From: Phenylobacterium sp.
Lineage (GTDB): Bacteria > Pseudomonadota > Alphaproteobacteria > Caulobacterales > Caulobacteraceae
Reading direction: 5' to 3'
Assembly (NCBI RefSeq): GCF_030645195.1
Contig: NZ_JAUSLW010000208.1
Coordinates: 1 to 46,538 of the forward strand
Length of the DNA stretch: 46,538 bases
How positions within the stretch are numbered: position 1 is the first letter of the stretch; each line of letters begins with the position of its first letter. Below the pieces are notes generated by a model. That model saw only the letters and a list, made by a program, of their open reading frames with translations, had not been told where the DNA came from and ran no database searches. The position numbers and the translations under genes were made by a program. Positions 16,285-24,931 of the stretch are shown in pieces.

Positions 16285-16302
16285 GACGCTGACGTCAGCG
16301 TC
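16285..16302. promoter_or_regulatory. 18-bp perfect palindrome before the acyl-CoA dehydrogenase operon
   Basis: GACGCTGACGTCAGCGTC is a perfect palindrome, 81 nt before the start at 16383, and its left end overlaps a TTGACG -35-like hexamer (16283-16288). Such symmetric GC-rich sites before acyl-CoA dehydrogenase genes are typical operators for fatty acid or branched-chain catabolism regulators. The particular regulator is not encoded nearby. Confidence 0.6.
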
Positions 16303-16382
16303 ATCTTCCCAAGGCGTGGGCGTTTGCGTATGTTCCGGCCGCACGCAATACGCTGTAAGCGGAAGCGCCAGGGAGCCTTGTG

Positions 16383-17585
16383 ATGAACCTCGATTTCTCG
16401 CCCGAAGATAACGCCTTCCGTGAGGAGGCCCGCGCCTTCATCGCCGACAACTACCCCAAGGCGCTGCGCGAGAAACAGGCGCGCGGCGAGACCCTGGGCA
16501 AGGAGGACTATCTCTCCTGGCACCGCATCCTGGCCAAGAAGGGCTGGTCGGCTCCGTCCTGGCCCAAGGAGTTCGGCGGAACCGACTGGACCCCCACCCA
16601 GAAGTACATCTGGTCGGAGGAACAGGCCCGGGCCGACACCATCGGCATCCTGCCCTTCGGCGTCGCCATGCTGGCGCCGGTGCTCTACACCTTCGGCACC
16701 CAGGAGCAGAAAGAGAAGTTCCTGCCCGACATCCGCGACGGCAAGATCTGGTGGTGCCAGGGCTATTCCGAGCCGGGCGCCGGCTCCGACCTGGCCAGCC
16801 TGAAGACCCGCGCCGAGCGGATCACCGGGGACGACGGCAAGGAATACTACCTGGTCAACGGCCAGAAGACGTGGACGACGCTGGGCCAGCACGCCGACTG
16901 GGGCTTCTTCCTGGTGCGCACCGATCCCAATTCCAAGCCGCAGTCGGGCATCTCCTTCCTGCTGATCGACATGAAGACCCCGGGCATCGAGGTGCGCCGC
17001 ATCACGACCCTGGAGGGCGGCCACGAGGTCAACGACGTCTTCCTCGACAATGTGAAGGTGCCGGTGGAGAACCGCGTCTTCCACGAGAACCAGGGCTGGA
17101 CCTGCGCCAAGGCCCTGCTGGCCCACGAGCGGTCCGGCATCGCCGGGGTGGCGCGCTCCAAGCGCGGCCTGGAGCGGGTGCGCGAGATGGCCTCGACCGA
17201 GTTGTCGGACGCCGGCGGCGCCCTGATCGCCGACCCCTTCTTCAAGCGCAAGGTGGCCGAGCTGGAGATCGACCTGACGGCGCTGGAGTTCACCGAACTG
17301 CGGACCCTGGCCGGCGAGAGCAGCGGCAAGGGCCCCGGCCCGGAAAGCTCGATCCTGAAGATCAAGGGCACCGAGATCCAGCAGCGCCTGCAGGAACTGG
17401 CCCTGGAGGCCGCGGGCCACTACGGCGCGCCGTTCCTGGGGGAGGGCGGGCACAATTCCGGCGTCGGCCCCCTGCACGCCATCGACACCGCGGGCGACTA
17501 CTTCAACGGCCGCAAGACCTCGATCTATGGCGGCTCCAACGAGATCCAGCGCAACATCATCGCCAAGATGGTGCTGGGCCTCTAG
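16383..17585 (+). CDS. Acyl-CoA dehydrogenase, large-subunit type
   Basis: A 400-residue FAD enzyme with all acyl-CoA dehydrogenase parts: a helical N domain, a beta domain with QGYSEPGAGSDLASLKTRA and WTTLGQHADW, and a C domain ending IYGGSNEIQRNIIAKMVLGL. It pairs with the similar but shorter gene downstream (17657). Tandem pairs like this resemble the pimeloyl-CoA dehydrogenase large and small subunits (PimC/PimD) or the heteromeric dehydrogenases of side-chain degradation. The usual active-site Glu should be checked by alignment. The ATG at 16383 follows GCCAGGGAGCCTTGTG. The operator-like palindrome at 16285 probably controls both genes. Confidence 0.92.
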   Translation: MNLDFSPEDNAFREEARAFIADNYPKALREKQARGETLGKEDYLSWHRILAKKGWSAPSWPKEFGGTDWTPTQKYIWSEEQARADTIGILPFGVAMLAPVLYTFGTQEQKEKFLPDIRDGKIWWCQGYSEPGAGSDLASLKTRAERITGDDGKEYYLVNGQKTWTTLGQHADWGFFLVRTDPNSKPQSGISFLLIDMKTPGIEVRRITTLEGGHEVNDVFLDNVKVPVENRVFHENQGWTCAKALLAHERSGIAGVARSKRGLERVREMASTELSDAGGALIADPFFKRKVAELEIDLTALEFTELRTLAGESSGKGPGPESSILKIKGTEIQQRLQELALEAAGHYGAPFLGEGGHNSGVGPLHAIDTAGDYFNGRKTSIYGGSNEIQRNIIAKMVLGL

Positions 17586-17656
17586 CCGACCGCCGCAAAG
17601 AACACTGACAGGCCGCCAGGGAGGACACCGGCGGCCCCTACCCTTGGGGACGAACG

Positions 17657-18802
17657 ATGGATTTCAGCTTCACCGAAGAACAGTCGATGCTGCGCGACAC
17701 GATCGCCAGCTACCTGGCCGACAACTACAGCTTCGACCAGCGCCGCGCGGCGCTGAAGACCGAGGCCGGCTGGCGGCCGCAGGTCTGGAAGGCCTTCGCC
17801 GACGAACTGGGCATCCTGGGGGCCTCCTTCTCGGAGGCCCAGGGCGGCCTGGGCGGCGGGACCACCGACAACATGGTCATCATGGAAGAGCTGGGTAAGG
17901 CGCTGGTGGTGGAGCCCTACCTGCCCACCGTGGTGATCGGCGGCGGCTTCCTCAAGCACGGCAAGCCGGCCGCGGCCGACGACCTGATCGGCAAGATCAT
18001 CAGCGGCGACGCCATCTTCGCCTTCGCCCATGCCGAGCCGCAGGGTCGCTACACCTGGAGCGACCTGAAGACCACGGCCAAGAAGGACGGCGCGGGCTAC
18101 GTCATCAACGGTCACAAGGCCGTGGTGATCGGCGCCCCCTACGCCACCCACCTGATCGTCACCGCCCGCACCGGCGGCGGCCAGCGCGAGGCCCAGGGCG
18201 TCTCGGTGTTCATCGTGCCCAAGGCCGCCAAGGGCGTCACCACCCGCGACTATCCCACCGTGGACGGCTTCCGCGCCTCGGAAGTCTATTTCGAGAACGT
18301 GGCCGTGGGCGCCGACGCCATCGTCGGCCCCGAGGGCCAGGCCTTGCCCCTGGTGGAGCAGGTCATCGACGAGGCCATCGCCGCCACCTGCGCCGAGGCC
18401 TGCGGCGTGCTGCGCCAGCTGCACGAGGGCACGGTGGAATACGCCCGCCAGCGCAAGCAGTTCGGCCAACCGATCTCCAGCTTCCAGGTGCTGCAGCACC
18501 GAATGGTGGACATGTTCATCCAGCTCGAACAGTCGATCTCCATGACCTACATGGCCGACATCAAGCTGAGCGAACCGGCCGTCGAGCGCGCCAAGGGCGT
18601 GTCGGGCGCCAAGGTGCAGATCGGCAAGGCCTGCAAGTTCGTCGGCCAGAACGCCATCCAGATCCATGGCGGCATGGGCATGACCGACGAGATGGCCATC
18701 GGCCACTACTTCAAGCGCGCCACCATGATCGAGGGCGCCTTCGGCTCCACCGACCATCACCTGGCCCGCTACGAGACCCTGTCCCTGGGCAAGGCCGCCT
18801 AG
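17657..18802 (+). CDS. Acyl-CoA dehydrogenase, small-subunit type
   Basis: A 381-residue second acyl-CoA dehydrogenase, 71 nt after the first. It starts MDFSFTEEQSMLRDTIASYL. The beta domain is less conserved than in the large subunit (FAHAEPQGRYTWSDLKT replaces the usual substrate-binding loop), and the C domain ends IQIHGGMGMTDEMAIGHYFKR. This asymmetry is typical of the partner subunit in alpha2beta2 heteromeric dehydrogenases. The pair likely oxidises an unusual acyl-CoA (dicarboxylic, branched or steroid side chain); the substrate is inference. Confidence 0.92.
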   Translation: MDFSFTEEQSMLRDTIASYLADNYSFDQRRAALKTEAGWRPQVWKAFADELGILGASFSEAQGGLGGGTTDNMVIMEELGKALVVEPYLPTVVIGGGFLKHGKPAAADDLIGKIISGDAIFAFAHAEPQGRYTWSDLKTTAKKDGAGYVINGHKAVVIGAPYATHLIVTARTGGGQREAQGVSVFIVPKAAKGVTTRDYPTVDGFRASEVYFENVAVGADAIVGPEGQALPLVEQVIDEAIAATCAEACGVLRQLHEGTVEYARQRKQFGQPISSFQVLQHRMVDMFIQLEQSISMTYMADIKLSEPAVERAKGVSGAKVQIGKACKFVGQNAIQIHGGMGMTDEMAIGHYFKRATMIEGAFGSTDHHLARYETLSLGKAA

Positions 18803-18811
18803 GACTCAAGC

Positions 18812-18842
18812 GCTCCTTCTCCCTGTCCAAGGGGGAAGGAGC
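18812..18842. repeat. CTCCTTCTCCC-type intergenic hairpin
   Basis: GCTCCTTCTCCC (18812-18823) pairs with GGGGGAAGGAGC (18831-18842), 12 bp with one T-G wobble and a 7-nt loop, just after the dehydrogenase operon. The same core occurs at 46485-46507. It resembles the dispersed CTTCTCCC hairpin repeat common between genes in Caulobacterales and may act as a transcript 3' end. Confidence 0.6.
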
Positions 18843-19180
18843 CGCTCGCGTCGCGGCGCGAATATAGGTCGCATACGGATTATCGAAGTCGGAGTCCGCG
18901 TGGCGCGAATTCGCGTCAAAATGGGGCCTTCGACGGTGTGTCTCGAACGCGACACCTCGTCGCGATATGTCGCTTGGTCGAAAGTTGAAGCCTTTTAAAA
19001 TCAGACCATTAGGCGGATATTCCGTAGGCTGATTTAGTCCGTAGGCGGATGTTTTTCTTGCAAGTTTCGGGCGCTGGCGCATCCTCTGTCTCCGACGCGC
19101 TGACGACTAGGAGGGTGCAAGCCCCTGGAAGCCGCTTCGCGTCTCTTTCTGGCTCGACCAGCTGGTCAAGGAGACGCCAA
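18843..19180 (+). promoter_or_regulatory. Long leader with direct repeats and an SD-sequestering hairpin
   Basis: There is no gene in this stretch. It holds three direct copies of TAGGC(G/T)GAT at 19010, 19025 and 19042, spaced 15 and 17 bp, as in response-regulator or activator sites. GCGTCTC (19139-19145) then pairs with GAGACGC (19171-19177) around an inner GACCAGCTGGTC palindrome, burying the GGAG ribosome site of the small ORF at 19181. An earlier GTCTCC (19088-19093) could pair with the same GGAGAC instead, giving two exclusive folds. I do not recognise a known riboswitch class. Confidence 0.45.
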
Positions 19181-19312
19181 ATGACTGTGACGAAGATGGA
19201 CCACGCCCTGTTGTCCTTCGCCTTCCTGGGCAACCTGTCCGCGCCCGCGCGGCGCAACCATGGCAAGCCGCCGCCCGAACCCAAGGCTCGCGACGCCAAG
19301 GCCAAGGGCTAG
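19181..19312 (+). CDS. Small 43-residue ORF, unknown
   Basis: MTVTKMDHALLSFAFLGNLS followed by a basic, proline-rich tail ending KARDAKAKG. The ATG has GGAG 7 nt upstream inside a hairpin. The first half is hydrophobic and amphipathic, the second basic. It could be a leader peptide or a small membrane-associated protein. It lies 53 nt before the DUF3052 gene and probably shares its transcript. I do not recognise the family. Confidence 0.5.
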   Translation: MTVTKMDHALLSFAFLGNLSAPARRNHGKPPPEPKARDAKAKG

Positions 19313-19319
19313 CTTGCTT

Positions 19320-19360
19320 CCTCCCGTGTCGTCGGCTCACATGGGTCGCGAGGCGGGAGG
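19320..19360 (+). promoter_or_regulatory. Inverted repeat masking the DUF3052 ribosome site
   Basis: CCTCCCG (19320-19326) and CGGGAGG (19354-19360) are perfect complements 27 nt apart. The second arm is the Shine-Dalgarno sequence of the gene starting at 19366. Translation may therefore depend on ribosomes clearing the small ORF just upstream. Confidence 0.4.
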
Positions 19361-19365
19361 ATTTC

Positions 19366-19956
19366 ATGGGCAAGGACGCTCAGGTTCAGGCGCGGTTCGC
19401 GCACGGCGCGGACGCCGGGCGGCTGCAGTACGAGCCGCCCAGGCTGTTGTTCCGGGGCGCCGAGCGCCGGGTGTTCCAGGGCGATGAGCTCAAGGGCGTC
19501 CGCGCCGAGGCCGGCGACCTGGTCCTGTCCGACGGCTCGCGCTTCACCCTGGGCGAAAAGGCCGCGGCGAGCTGGGCCCAGGCGATCCTCAATCCCAAGG
19601 GACGGCTGGACAAGCTGGGGGTGAAGCCCGGCCTGCGGGTGGCCGTGCTGAACGTCGCCGACGACGCCCTGGCCGATGAACTGGCGCAGCGGGACGCCGC
19701 GCCCGTCAGCGACCTGGCCGATCTCGACATCCTCTTCTACGCCGCCGACAGCGCCGCCGAGCTGGACCGCATCCCCGACCTGATCCCGGCCCTGGCCGAC
19801 AAGGGCGCCCTCTGGATCGTCTCGCGCAAGGGCAAGGCGGCTGCGCTCAAGGACGTGGAGGTGATGGCCGTCGCCAAGGCCCACGGCCTGACGGACTCCA
19901 AGGTCGTCGGCTTCTCCGACACCCTCACTGCGCTCAAGTTCACCCGACGCAGGTAG
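19366..19956 (+). CDS. DUF3052 family protein
   Basis: A 196-residue cytoplasmic protein. The C-terminal two thirds (from LGVKPGLRVAVLNVADD) match DUF3052, with a Rossmann-like alternation and the closing KVVGFSDTLTALKF. The N-terminal 75 residues (RLLFRGAERRVFQGDEL) form an extra strand-rich domain. Function is unknown; no catalytic motif is evident. The ATG at 19366 follows GGGAGG by 5 nt. Confidence 0.78.
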   Translation: MGKDAQVQARFAHGADAGRLQYEPPRLLFRGAERRVFQGDELKGVRAEAGDLVLSDGSRFTLGEKAAASWAQAILNPKGRLDKLGVKPGLRVAVLNVADDALADELAQRDAAPVSDLADLDILFYAADSAAELDRIPDLIPALADKGALWIVSRKGKAAALKDVEVMAVAKAHGLTDSKVVGFSDTLTALKFTRRR

Positions 19957-20032
19957 GCAGGTCGTGCGTCTTTCCGTCCCTGGGGCCGACAACGGTTTGC
20001 AGGCTGTCGCAAACACGCTCTAAGCCCGGATC

Positions 20033-20926
20033 ATGTCGCTCCGGGATTTCGCCCTGCTGGCCTTCGTCTGCGTCGTCTGGGCGGCCAACAATATCGTGTC
20101 GAAGTTCGTGGTCGCCCATCTGGGCGTGCCGCCGATGTTCTACGCCGCGGTGCGTTTCGCCGTGGTGCTGATCGCCGTCTTCCCCTGGCTGCTGCCCATG
20201 CCGCGTCCGCGCTGGCGGATGCTGGTGGTCGGCGTGCTGATGGGGGCGGGCACCTTCGCCCTGGTGTTCATCGGCCTGAAGACCGCCAGCCCCTCGGCCG
20301 TGGCCATCGTCAGCCAGGTGGGCGTGCCGATCACCACCCTGCTGTCCTTCCTGATCCTTGGCGAACGGCTGACCGGGCGGCGGATCGCAGGCATGGTCCT
20401 GACGCTCACCGGCGTGCTGGCGGTGATGTGGGACCCGCACGGCTTCAAGATCTCCGGCGGCCTGCTGTTTATCGTGGCCGCCTCCTTCCTCGGCGGCCTG
20501 GGGGCGGTGATGATGAAGCAGATGGAGGGGGTGAAGCCCCTGCGCCTGCAGGCCTGGGTGGGATTGTCGTCCCTCGTGCCCATGGTGGCGCTGAGCGCGG
20601 CCCTGGAGCCGGGGCAGGTCCAGGCGGGGATCGCCGCCGGCTGGCCCTTCGTGGCCTCGGCCCTGTTCTCCGGCCTGGTGGTCTCGGTCCTGGCCCACAC
20701 CCTCTATTACAGCCTGATCCAGAAGTATGAGGCCAACCTGATCTCGCCCCTGACCCTGATGACCCCGCTGGCCACCATCGGCATGGGGGTGATCTTCACC
20801 CACGACGTCTTCGACCTGCGGATGGCCTTCGGCACGGCCATCGCCCTGGCCGGGGTGCTGGTGATCGCCCTGCGGCCTAGCCAGGCGGTGGCTTTGCTGG
20901 TGGCCTTGCGCAACCGCTCGCAATAA
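20033..20926 (+). CDS. EamA/DMT-family transporter
   Basis: A 297-residue inner-membrane protein with ten predicted helices arranged as two EamA repeats (about 5-135 and 145-285). Characteristic segments are WAANNIVSKFVV at the start, ASPSAVAIVSQVGVPITTLLS in the first repeat and SPLTLMTPLATIGMGV in the second. The family exports amino acids or other metabolites; the substrate is unknown. It heads a tight run with the amidase (10 nt gap), PaiB-like and GNAT genes. Confidence 0.9.
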   Translation: MSLRDFALLAFVCVVWAANNIVSKFVVAHLGVPPMFYAAVRFAVVLIAVFPWLLPMPRPRWRMLVVGVLMGAGTFALVFIGLKTASPSAVAIVSQVGVPITTLLSFLILGERLTGRRIAGMVLTLTGVLAVMWDPHGFKISGGLLFIVAASFLGGLGAVMMKQMEGVKPLRLQAWVGLSSLVPMVALSAALEPGQVQAGIAAGWPFVASALFSGLVVSVLAHTLYYSLIQKYEANLISPLTLMTPLATIGMGVIFTHDVFDLRMAFGTAIALAGVLVIALRPSQAVALLVALRNRSQ

Positions 20927-20936
20927 CCTTCGGCCC

Positions 20937-21656
20937 ATGACTCCGATCCCGGCGCCTTCGCCCAATTTCGACGTTCGCAAGACCCCGCCGGACATGATCG
21001 TCCTGCACTATACCGGCATGCAGACCGGGGAGGGGGCGATCGCGCGCCTGCGCGATCCTCAGGCCAAGGTCTCGGCCCACTATGTGGTGGAGGAGGACGG
21101 CCGGGTCTTCACCCTGGTGGCCGAGGAGCGGCGGGCCTGGCACGCCGGCGTCTCCTCCTGGAAGGGCGAGCGCGACATCAACGGCCGCTCGGTGGGCGTC
21201 GAGATCGTCAATCCGGGCCACGAGTTCGGCTACCGGCCCTTCCCCGACGCGCAGATCGCCGCGGTGATCGACCTGGTGAGCGAGATCCGCACCCGCTGGA
21301 CCATCGAGGACGGCGCCATCGTCGGCCATTCCGACGTCGCCCCCGACCGCAAGCAGGACCCGGGCGAGCTGTTCCCCTGGAAGCGGTTGGCGCAGGCCGG
21401 CCATGGCCTGTGGGCCGAACCCGCCGCCGCTCCGGGCCTGCCCTTGGGCGAGGGGGAGGAGGGGGCCGCGGTCTTCGCCCTGCAGGCCGGGTTCACGCGG
21501 CTGGGCTATGACTGCGCGCCCTCGGGCAAGTTCGACGCGCACACCACCGCCGTCGTCACCGCCTTCCAGCGGCACTGGCGGCCCGAGGTGGTGGACGGCA
21601 TCGCCGACGGAGAGACCCGGGCCCGGCTGATCGCCCTGCTGCGGATCGGCGCCTGA
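20937..21656 (+). CDS. AmpD-like N-acetylmuramoyl-L-alanine amidase with peptidoglycan-binding domain
   Basis: A 239-residue zinc amidase (Amidase_2). Metal ligands are H24 (VLHYTG), H131 (GHSDVAPDRKQDPG) and D141, with E90 and K139 as catalytic candidates, as in AmpD. Residues about 170-236 are a PG_binding_1 domain. There is no signal peptide or lipobox, so it is predicted to be cytosolic, where AmpD enzymes cut the stem peptide from imported anhydro-MurNAc peptides during cell wall recycling. A cytosolic amidase with a wall-binding domain is mildly odd. It overlaps the next gene by 1 nt. Confidence 0.88.
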   Translation: MTPIPAPSPNFDVRKTPPDMIVLHYTGMQTGEGAIARLRDPQAKVSAHYVVEEDGRVFTLVAEERRAWHAGVSSWKGERDINGRSVGVEIVNPGHEFGYRPFPDAQIAAVIDLVSEIRTRWTIEDGAIVGHSDVAPDRKQDPGELFPWKRLAQAGHGLWAEPAAAPGLPLGEGEEGAAVFALQAGFTRLGYDCAPSGKFDAHTTAVVTAFQRHWRPEVVDGIADGETRARLIALLRIGA

Positions 21657-22255
21657 TGCACCCCTCGGCCCTGTTCAAGCTGAGCGAAGAGGACGGGTTG
21701 CTGGCCCATCTGGCGGCGTTTCCCTTCTGCACCATCGCCGCCGGCGTGGACGGGCGGATCCTGGTGGCCCACGCCCCGGTGATCGCGCGGCCGACCGCCG
21801 CCGGCCTGGCGATCGACTTCCACCTGTCGCGGGGAAACGCCCTGGTGGCGGCTGTGGCCCAGGGCTTTCCCGCCGTGGCGGTCAGCCTGGCCTGCGAGGC
21901 CTATGTCAGCCCCGACTGGTACGAGGACAAGGACTCCGTCCCCACCTGGAACTACGTCGCCGTCGAGGCGGAGGGGCTGGTCGCGGCCCTGGACACGGCC
22001 GGGACCATCGCCCTGCTGGACGACCTCTCGGCGATGGAGGAGGCCCGCCTCCTGCCCAAGGCGCCCTGGACGCGCCACAAGATGAGCCCGGGCAAGTTCG
22101 ACGGCTTGCTGGGGGGCATCGTCGGCGCGCGGATGGCGGTGAGCCGCCTGGAGGGGACCAACAAGCTCTCCCAGAACAAGGCGGCCGCCGACCGGGCCGG
22201 GGTCATGGCCGCCCTGGCCGACCATCCCATCGGCCGGCGGATGCGGGATCTGTGA
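21656..22255 (+). CDS. PaiB-type FMN-binding protein
   Basis: A 199-residue protein of the PaiB/FMN-binding negative regulator family (split-barrel flavin fold). Conserved pieces are LLAHLAAFPF, LVAHAPVI, DWYEDKDSVPTWNYVAVEAEG and KLSQNKAAADRAGV. Despite the family name, many members are probably flavin reductases or oxidases. It overlaps the amidase by 1 nt (TGATG) and the acetyltransferase by 4 nt. In Bacillus PaiB pairs with PaiA, a GNAT acetyltransferase; here too a GNAT gene follows, which supports a functional pair. Confidence 0.88.
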   Translation: MHPSALFKLSEEDGLLAHLAAFPFCTIAAGVDGRILVAHAPVIARPTAAGLAIDFHLSRGNALVAAVAQGFPAVAVSLACEAYVSPDWYEDKDSVPTWNYVAVEAEGLVAALDTAGTIALLDDLSAMEEARLLPKAPWTRHKMSPGKFDGLLGGIVGARMAVSRLEGTNKLSQNKAAADRAGVMAALADHPIGRRMRDL

Positions 22256-22797
22256 GCCTCGGGCTCGCCACCTGCGCCCTTGTCGTCGGCGACTACCGGC
22301 TCGCGCCCCTGCAACGCGACGATGCGGCGGGGCTGCTTGAGTTGTTCGGTGACCCTTTGGTGGCCGAGTACATGGACATCGCCCCGCTCACCACCCTGGC
22401 GCAGGCTCACGAGATCATCGACTGGGGGACCGAGCTGGCGGACGGCGATGGCGGGGTGCGCTGGACCATCCGGCGGGCCGGCGATCCGGCCCTGATCGGC
22501 ACGGTGGGCTTCAACAACCTCGTGTTCGACCGGGCGCGGCGCGGCGAGGTGGCCTACGACCTGCGACGCGCCGACTGGGGGCGCGGGGTGATGAGCCAGA
22601 TCCTGCCTCACGTCCTGGCCTTCGGCTTCCACGACCTGTCGCTGCGGCGCATCGAGGCCATGGTGACGCTCGGCAACGCGCGGTCCTGCGCCCTGCTGGA
22701 ACGGCACGGCTTTTCCCTGGAGGGGACCCTGCGCGACCACGCCCACTGGAAGGGCCGCTACTGGGACCAGCTGATCTACGGTCGGCTGGCCGATTGA
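22252..22797 (+). CDS. GNAT-family N-acetyltransferase (RimJ/RimL-type)
   Basis: A 181-residue acetyltransferase. The fold reads through YRLAPLQRDDAAGLLELF, the GTVGFNNL strand, the acetyl-CoA loop region RADWGRGVMSQIL, and NARSCALLERHGFSLEGTLRD, the Rim-type C-terminal motif. The start is GTG, fixed by its 4-nt overlap with the PaiB-like stop. The substrate is unknown; a PaiA/PaiB-like polyamine role is possible by context only. Confidence 0.88.
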   Translation: MSLGLATCALVVGDYRLAPLQRDDAAGLLELFGDPLVAEYMDIAPLTTLAQAHEIIDWGTELADGDGGVRWTIRRAGDPALIGTVGFNNLVFDRARRGEVAYDLRRADWGRGVMSQILPHVLAFGFHDLSLRRIEAMVTLGNARSCALLERHGFSLEGTLRDHAHWKGRYWDQLIYGRLAD

Positions 22798-22826
22798 CCC
22801 GCGAGGCGTCTGCGCCCATCTAACGC

Positions 22827-23214
<388 letters not shown>

Positions 23215-23537
23215 CATTTCCCACAGGCCGAGATACGCAGAGCAAGGGCGCGAACTCAGCCGTCGCGCGCGACTCTAGCTATCCACAACCTATGCGACGT
23301 TCCGCCGCTATATTTAACGAGTTCTCTGTATGTTCTGTGGAGTGTTTACCGGCGTTAACCATAGTTGTCTGCGACATCTTTGAATCCGCGCTAAATAGTC
23401 ATTCAGAGGCATTGTCGCCCAGTTGAGCCCGTGTTAACCCAGTTCTTGTTCGCTGGGTGCTGGGGCCGCGTCGGTTTGGGTCCTCAAGGCGGCGTGAGGG
23501 CGGCCCGATCGGGGGCGAGAAACTGGGGGGCGGCGGG
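23215..23537 (+). promoter_or_regulatory. Promoter region of the dcw cluster
   Basis: This is the only long gap of the division cluster. It is AT-rich compared with its surroundings and has no gene. It holds two GANTC methylation sites (23271 and 23382) and three TTAAC-containing CtrA-like half sites (in ATATTTAACGAG, GCGTTAACCA and GTGTTAACCC). Three TGGG elements at 23454, 23461 and 23477 are loosely like MraZ boxes, but without the expected 10-bp period. Cell-cycle control by CtrA, GcrA/CcrM and MraZ is plausible by analogy with Caulobacter but not shown. Confidence 0.5.
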
Positions 23538-24005
23538 ATGTTCGTCTCGACGTTCGAGAAACAGCTGGACGCGAAGCGGCGCATCGTTGTGCCGCAGGAG
23601 TTCCGCGCTCTCGCCTCTGGCCCCTTCGACGGAATCATCTGCTTTCCTTCCATCGAGGCCGACTGCATCGAGGGTGGCGGCAAAGCCCTGCTGGACCGTT
23701 ACCTAGGCGTGATCGACGAGATGGATTTCGGCGACCCCCTGCGTTCGGCCCTGGAGACCTCGATCCTCGGCGGCCTGGCCAAGATGAGCTTCGACACCGC
23801 CGGCCGCGTGACCCTGCCCGAGGGGCTCTGCGACATGTTCGGCCTCAGCGACTGGGTCGTGGTCGTGGGGCTCGGCGACCGGTTCCAGATCTGGGAGCGC
23901 GAGGCGTTCCAGGCCCACCGCGCCGCCCAGCGCGAGATCGCCCGCGAGGGCCTGGCCCAGCTGCGCGGCGCCCAGCGCGCCGCCCGCGCCGGGGTCGGTT
24001 CATGA
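23538..24005 (+). CDS. mraZ: Transcriptional regulator MraZ
   Basis: A 155-residue protein with two SpoVT/AbrB-like repeats: [23 protein letters not shown] at the start and [20 protein letters not shown] in the middle. MraZ forms a ring that binds repeats upstream of its own gene and regulates the division cluster. I place the start at the ATG at 23538, where similarity begins; the open frame from 23457 lies in the leader. It is the first gene of the long operon and overlaps rsmH by 4 nt. Confidence 0.95.
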   Translation: MFVSTFEKQLDAKRRIVVPQEFRALASGPFDGIICFPSIEADCIEGGGKALLDRYLGVIDEMDFGDPLRSALETSILGGLAKMSFDTAGRVTLPEGLCDMFGLSDWVVVVGLGDRFQIWEREAFQAHRAAQREIAREGLAQLRGAQRAARAGVGS

Positions 24006-24931
24006 GCGCCCCCCATGTCCCCGTCTTGATGGCGGAGGTGATCGAGGCCCTCAAACCGGGTCCCGGCCAGCGGATCGTCGACGGCACCTTCGGGGCCGGG
24101 GGCTATTCGCGGGCCCTGCTGGCCACGGGGGCGGAGGTCATCGCCTTCGACCGCGACCCCACCGCCCGCCGGTTCGCCGAGGGCCTGGGGGAGCGTTTCC
24201 AGCTGATCGAGGCCTGCTTCTCCGAGATGGACGAGCGGCTGGGCGAGGGCTCCGTCGACGGCGTCGCCCTGGACCTGGGCGTCTCCTCCATGCAGCTCGA
24301 CGAGGCCGACCGCGGCTTCTCCTTCATGCGCGACGGGCCGCTGGACATGCGCATGGGGGCCGAGGGTCCCACCGCCGCCGACCTGATCAACACCGCCGAA
24401 CCCGCCGAGCTGTCGCGGATCTTCTGGGTCTATGGCGAGGAGAAGAAGGCCCGCCGCATCGCCGGCGCCATCGCGCGGCGCCGCGAGGAGCAGCCCTTCG
24501 AGCGCACCCTGGAGTTCGCCGACTTCGTCGAGCGGGTCCTCGGCGGACGCCGCGGCGCCAAGGTCCATCCCGCCACCCGCACCTTCCAGGGCCTGCGCAT
24601 CGCTGTGAACGACGAGCTCTCCGAGCTGGAGGCGGGCCTAGTCTCGGCCGAGCGCGTCCTGAAGCCGGGCGGCCGCCTGGCGGTGGTGACCTTCCATTCG
24701 CTGGAGGACCGCATCGTGAAGTCCTTCTTCACCCCCCGCGCCGGCCAGACCCCGGCCGGCTCGCGTCACCTGCCGCCGGCCCAGGCCGGCGCCGCCCCCA
24801 GTTTCGAGCTGATCTTCAAGGGGGCTCACCCCCCGTCCGAGGCCGAGATCGCGGCCAATCCCCGCGCCCGTTCGGCCAAGCTCCGCGCCGCGGTCCGCAC
24901 CGCCGCGCCGGTCTGGAAGGAGGCCGCATGA
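24002..24931 (+). CDS. rsmH: 16S rRNA (cytosine1402-N4)-methyltransferase
   Basis: A 309-residue SAM-dependent methyltransferase (formerly MraW) that methylates N4 of C1402 in the decoding centre of 16S r[16 protein letters not shown] opens the protein, followed by the SAM loop [15 protein letters not shown] (26-40), [19 protein letters not shown] and [27 protein letters not shown] near the end is the family signature. Both ends overlap their neighbours by 4 nt. Confidence 0.97.
   Translation: MSAPHVPVLMAEVIEALKPGPGQRIVDGTFGAGGYSRALLATGAEVIAFDRDPTARRFAEGLGERFQLIEACFSEMDERLGEGSVDGVALDLGVSSMQLDEADRGFSFMRDGPLDMRMGAEGPTAADLINTAEPAELSRIFWVYGEEKKARRIAGAIARRREEQPFERTLEFADFVERVLGGRRGAKVHPATRTFQGLRIAVNDELSELEAGLVSAERVLKPGGRLAVVTFHSLEDRIVKSFFTPRAGQTPAGSRHLPPAQAGAAPSFELIFKGAHPPSEAEIAANPRARSAKLRAAVRTAAPVWKEAA

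Noticed and set aside
23454-23481. Canonical MraZ box
   Set aside because: TGGG elements are present but the spacing (7 and 16 nt) does not give the usual 10-bp period, so only a loose similarity is claimed.
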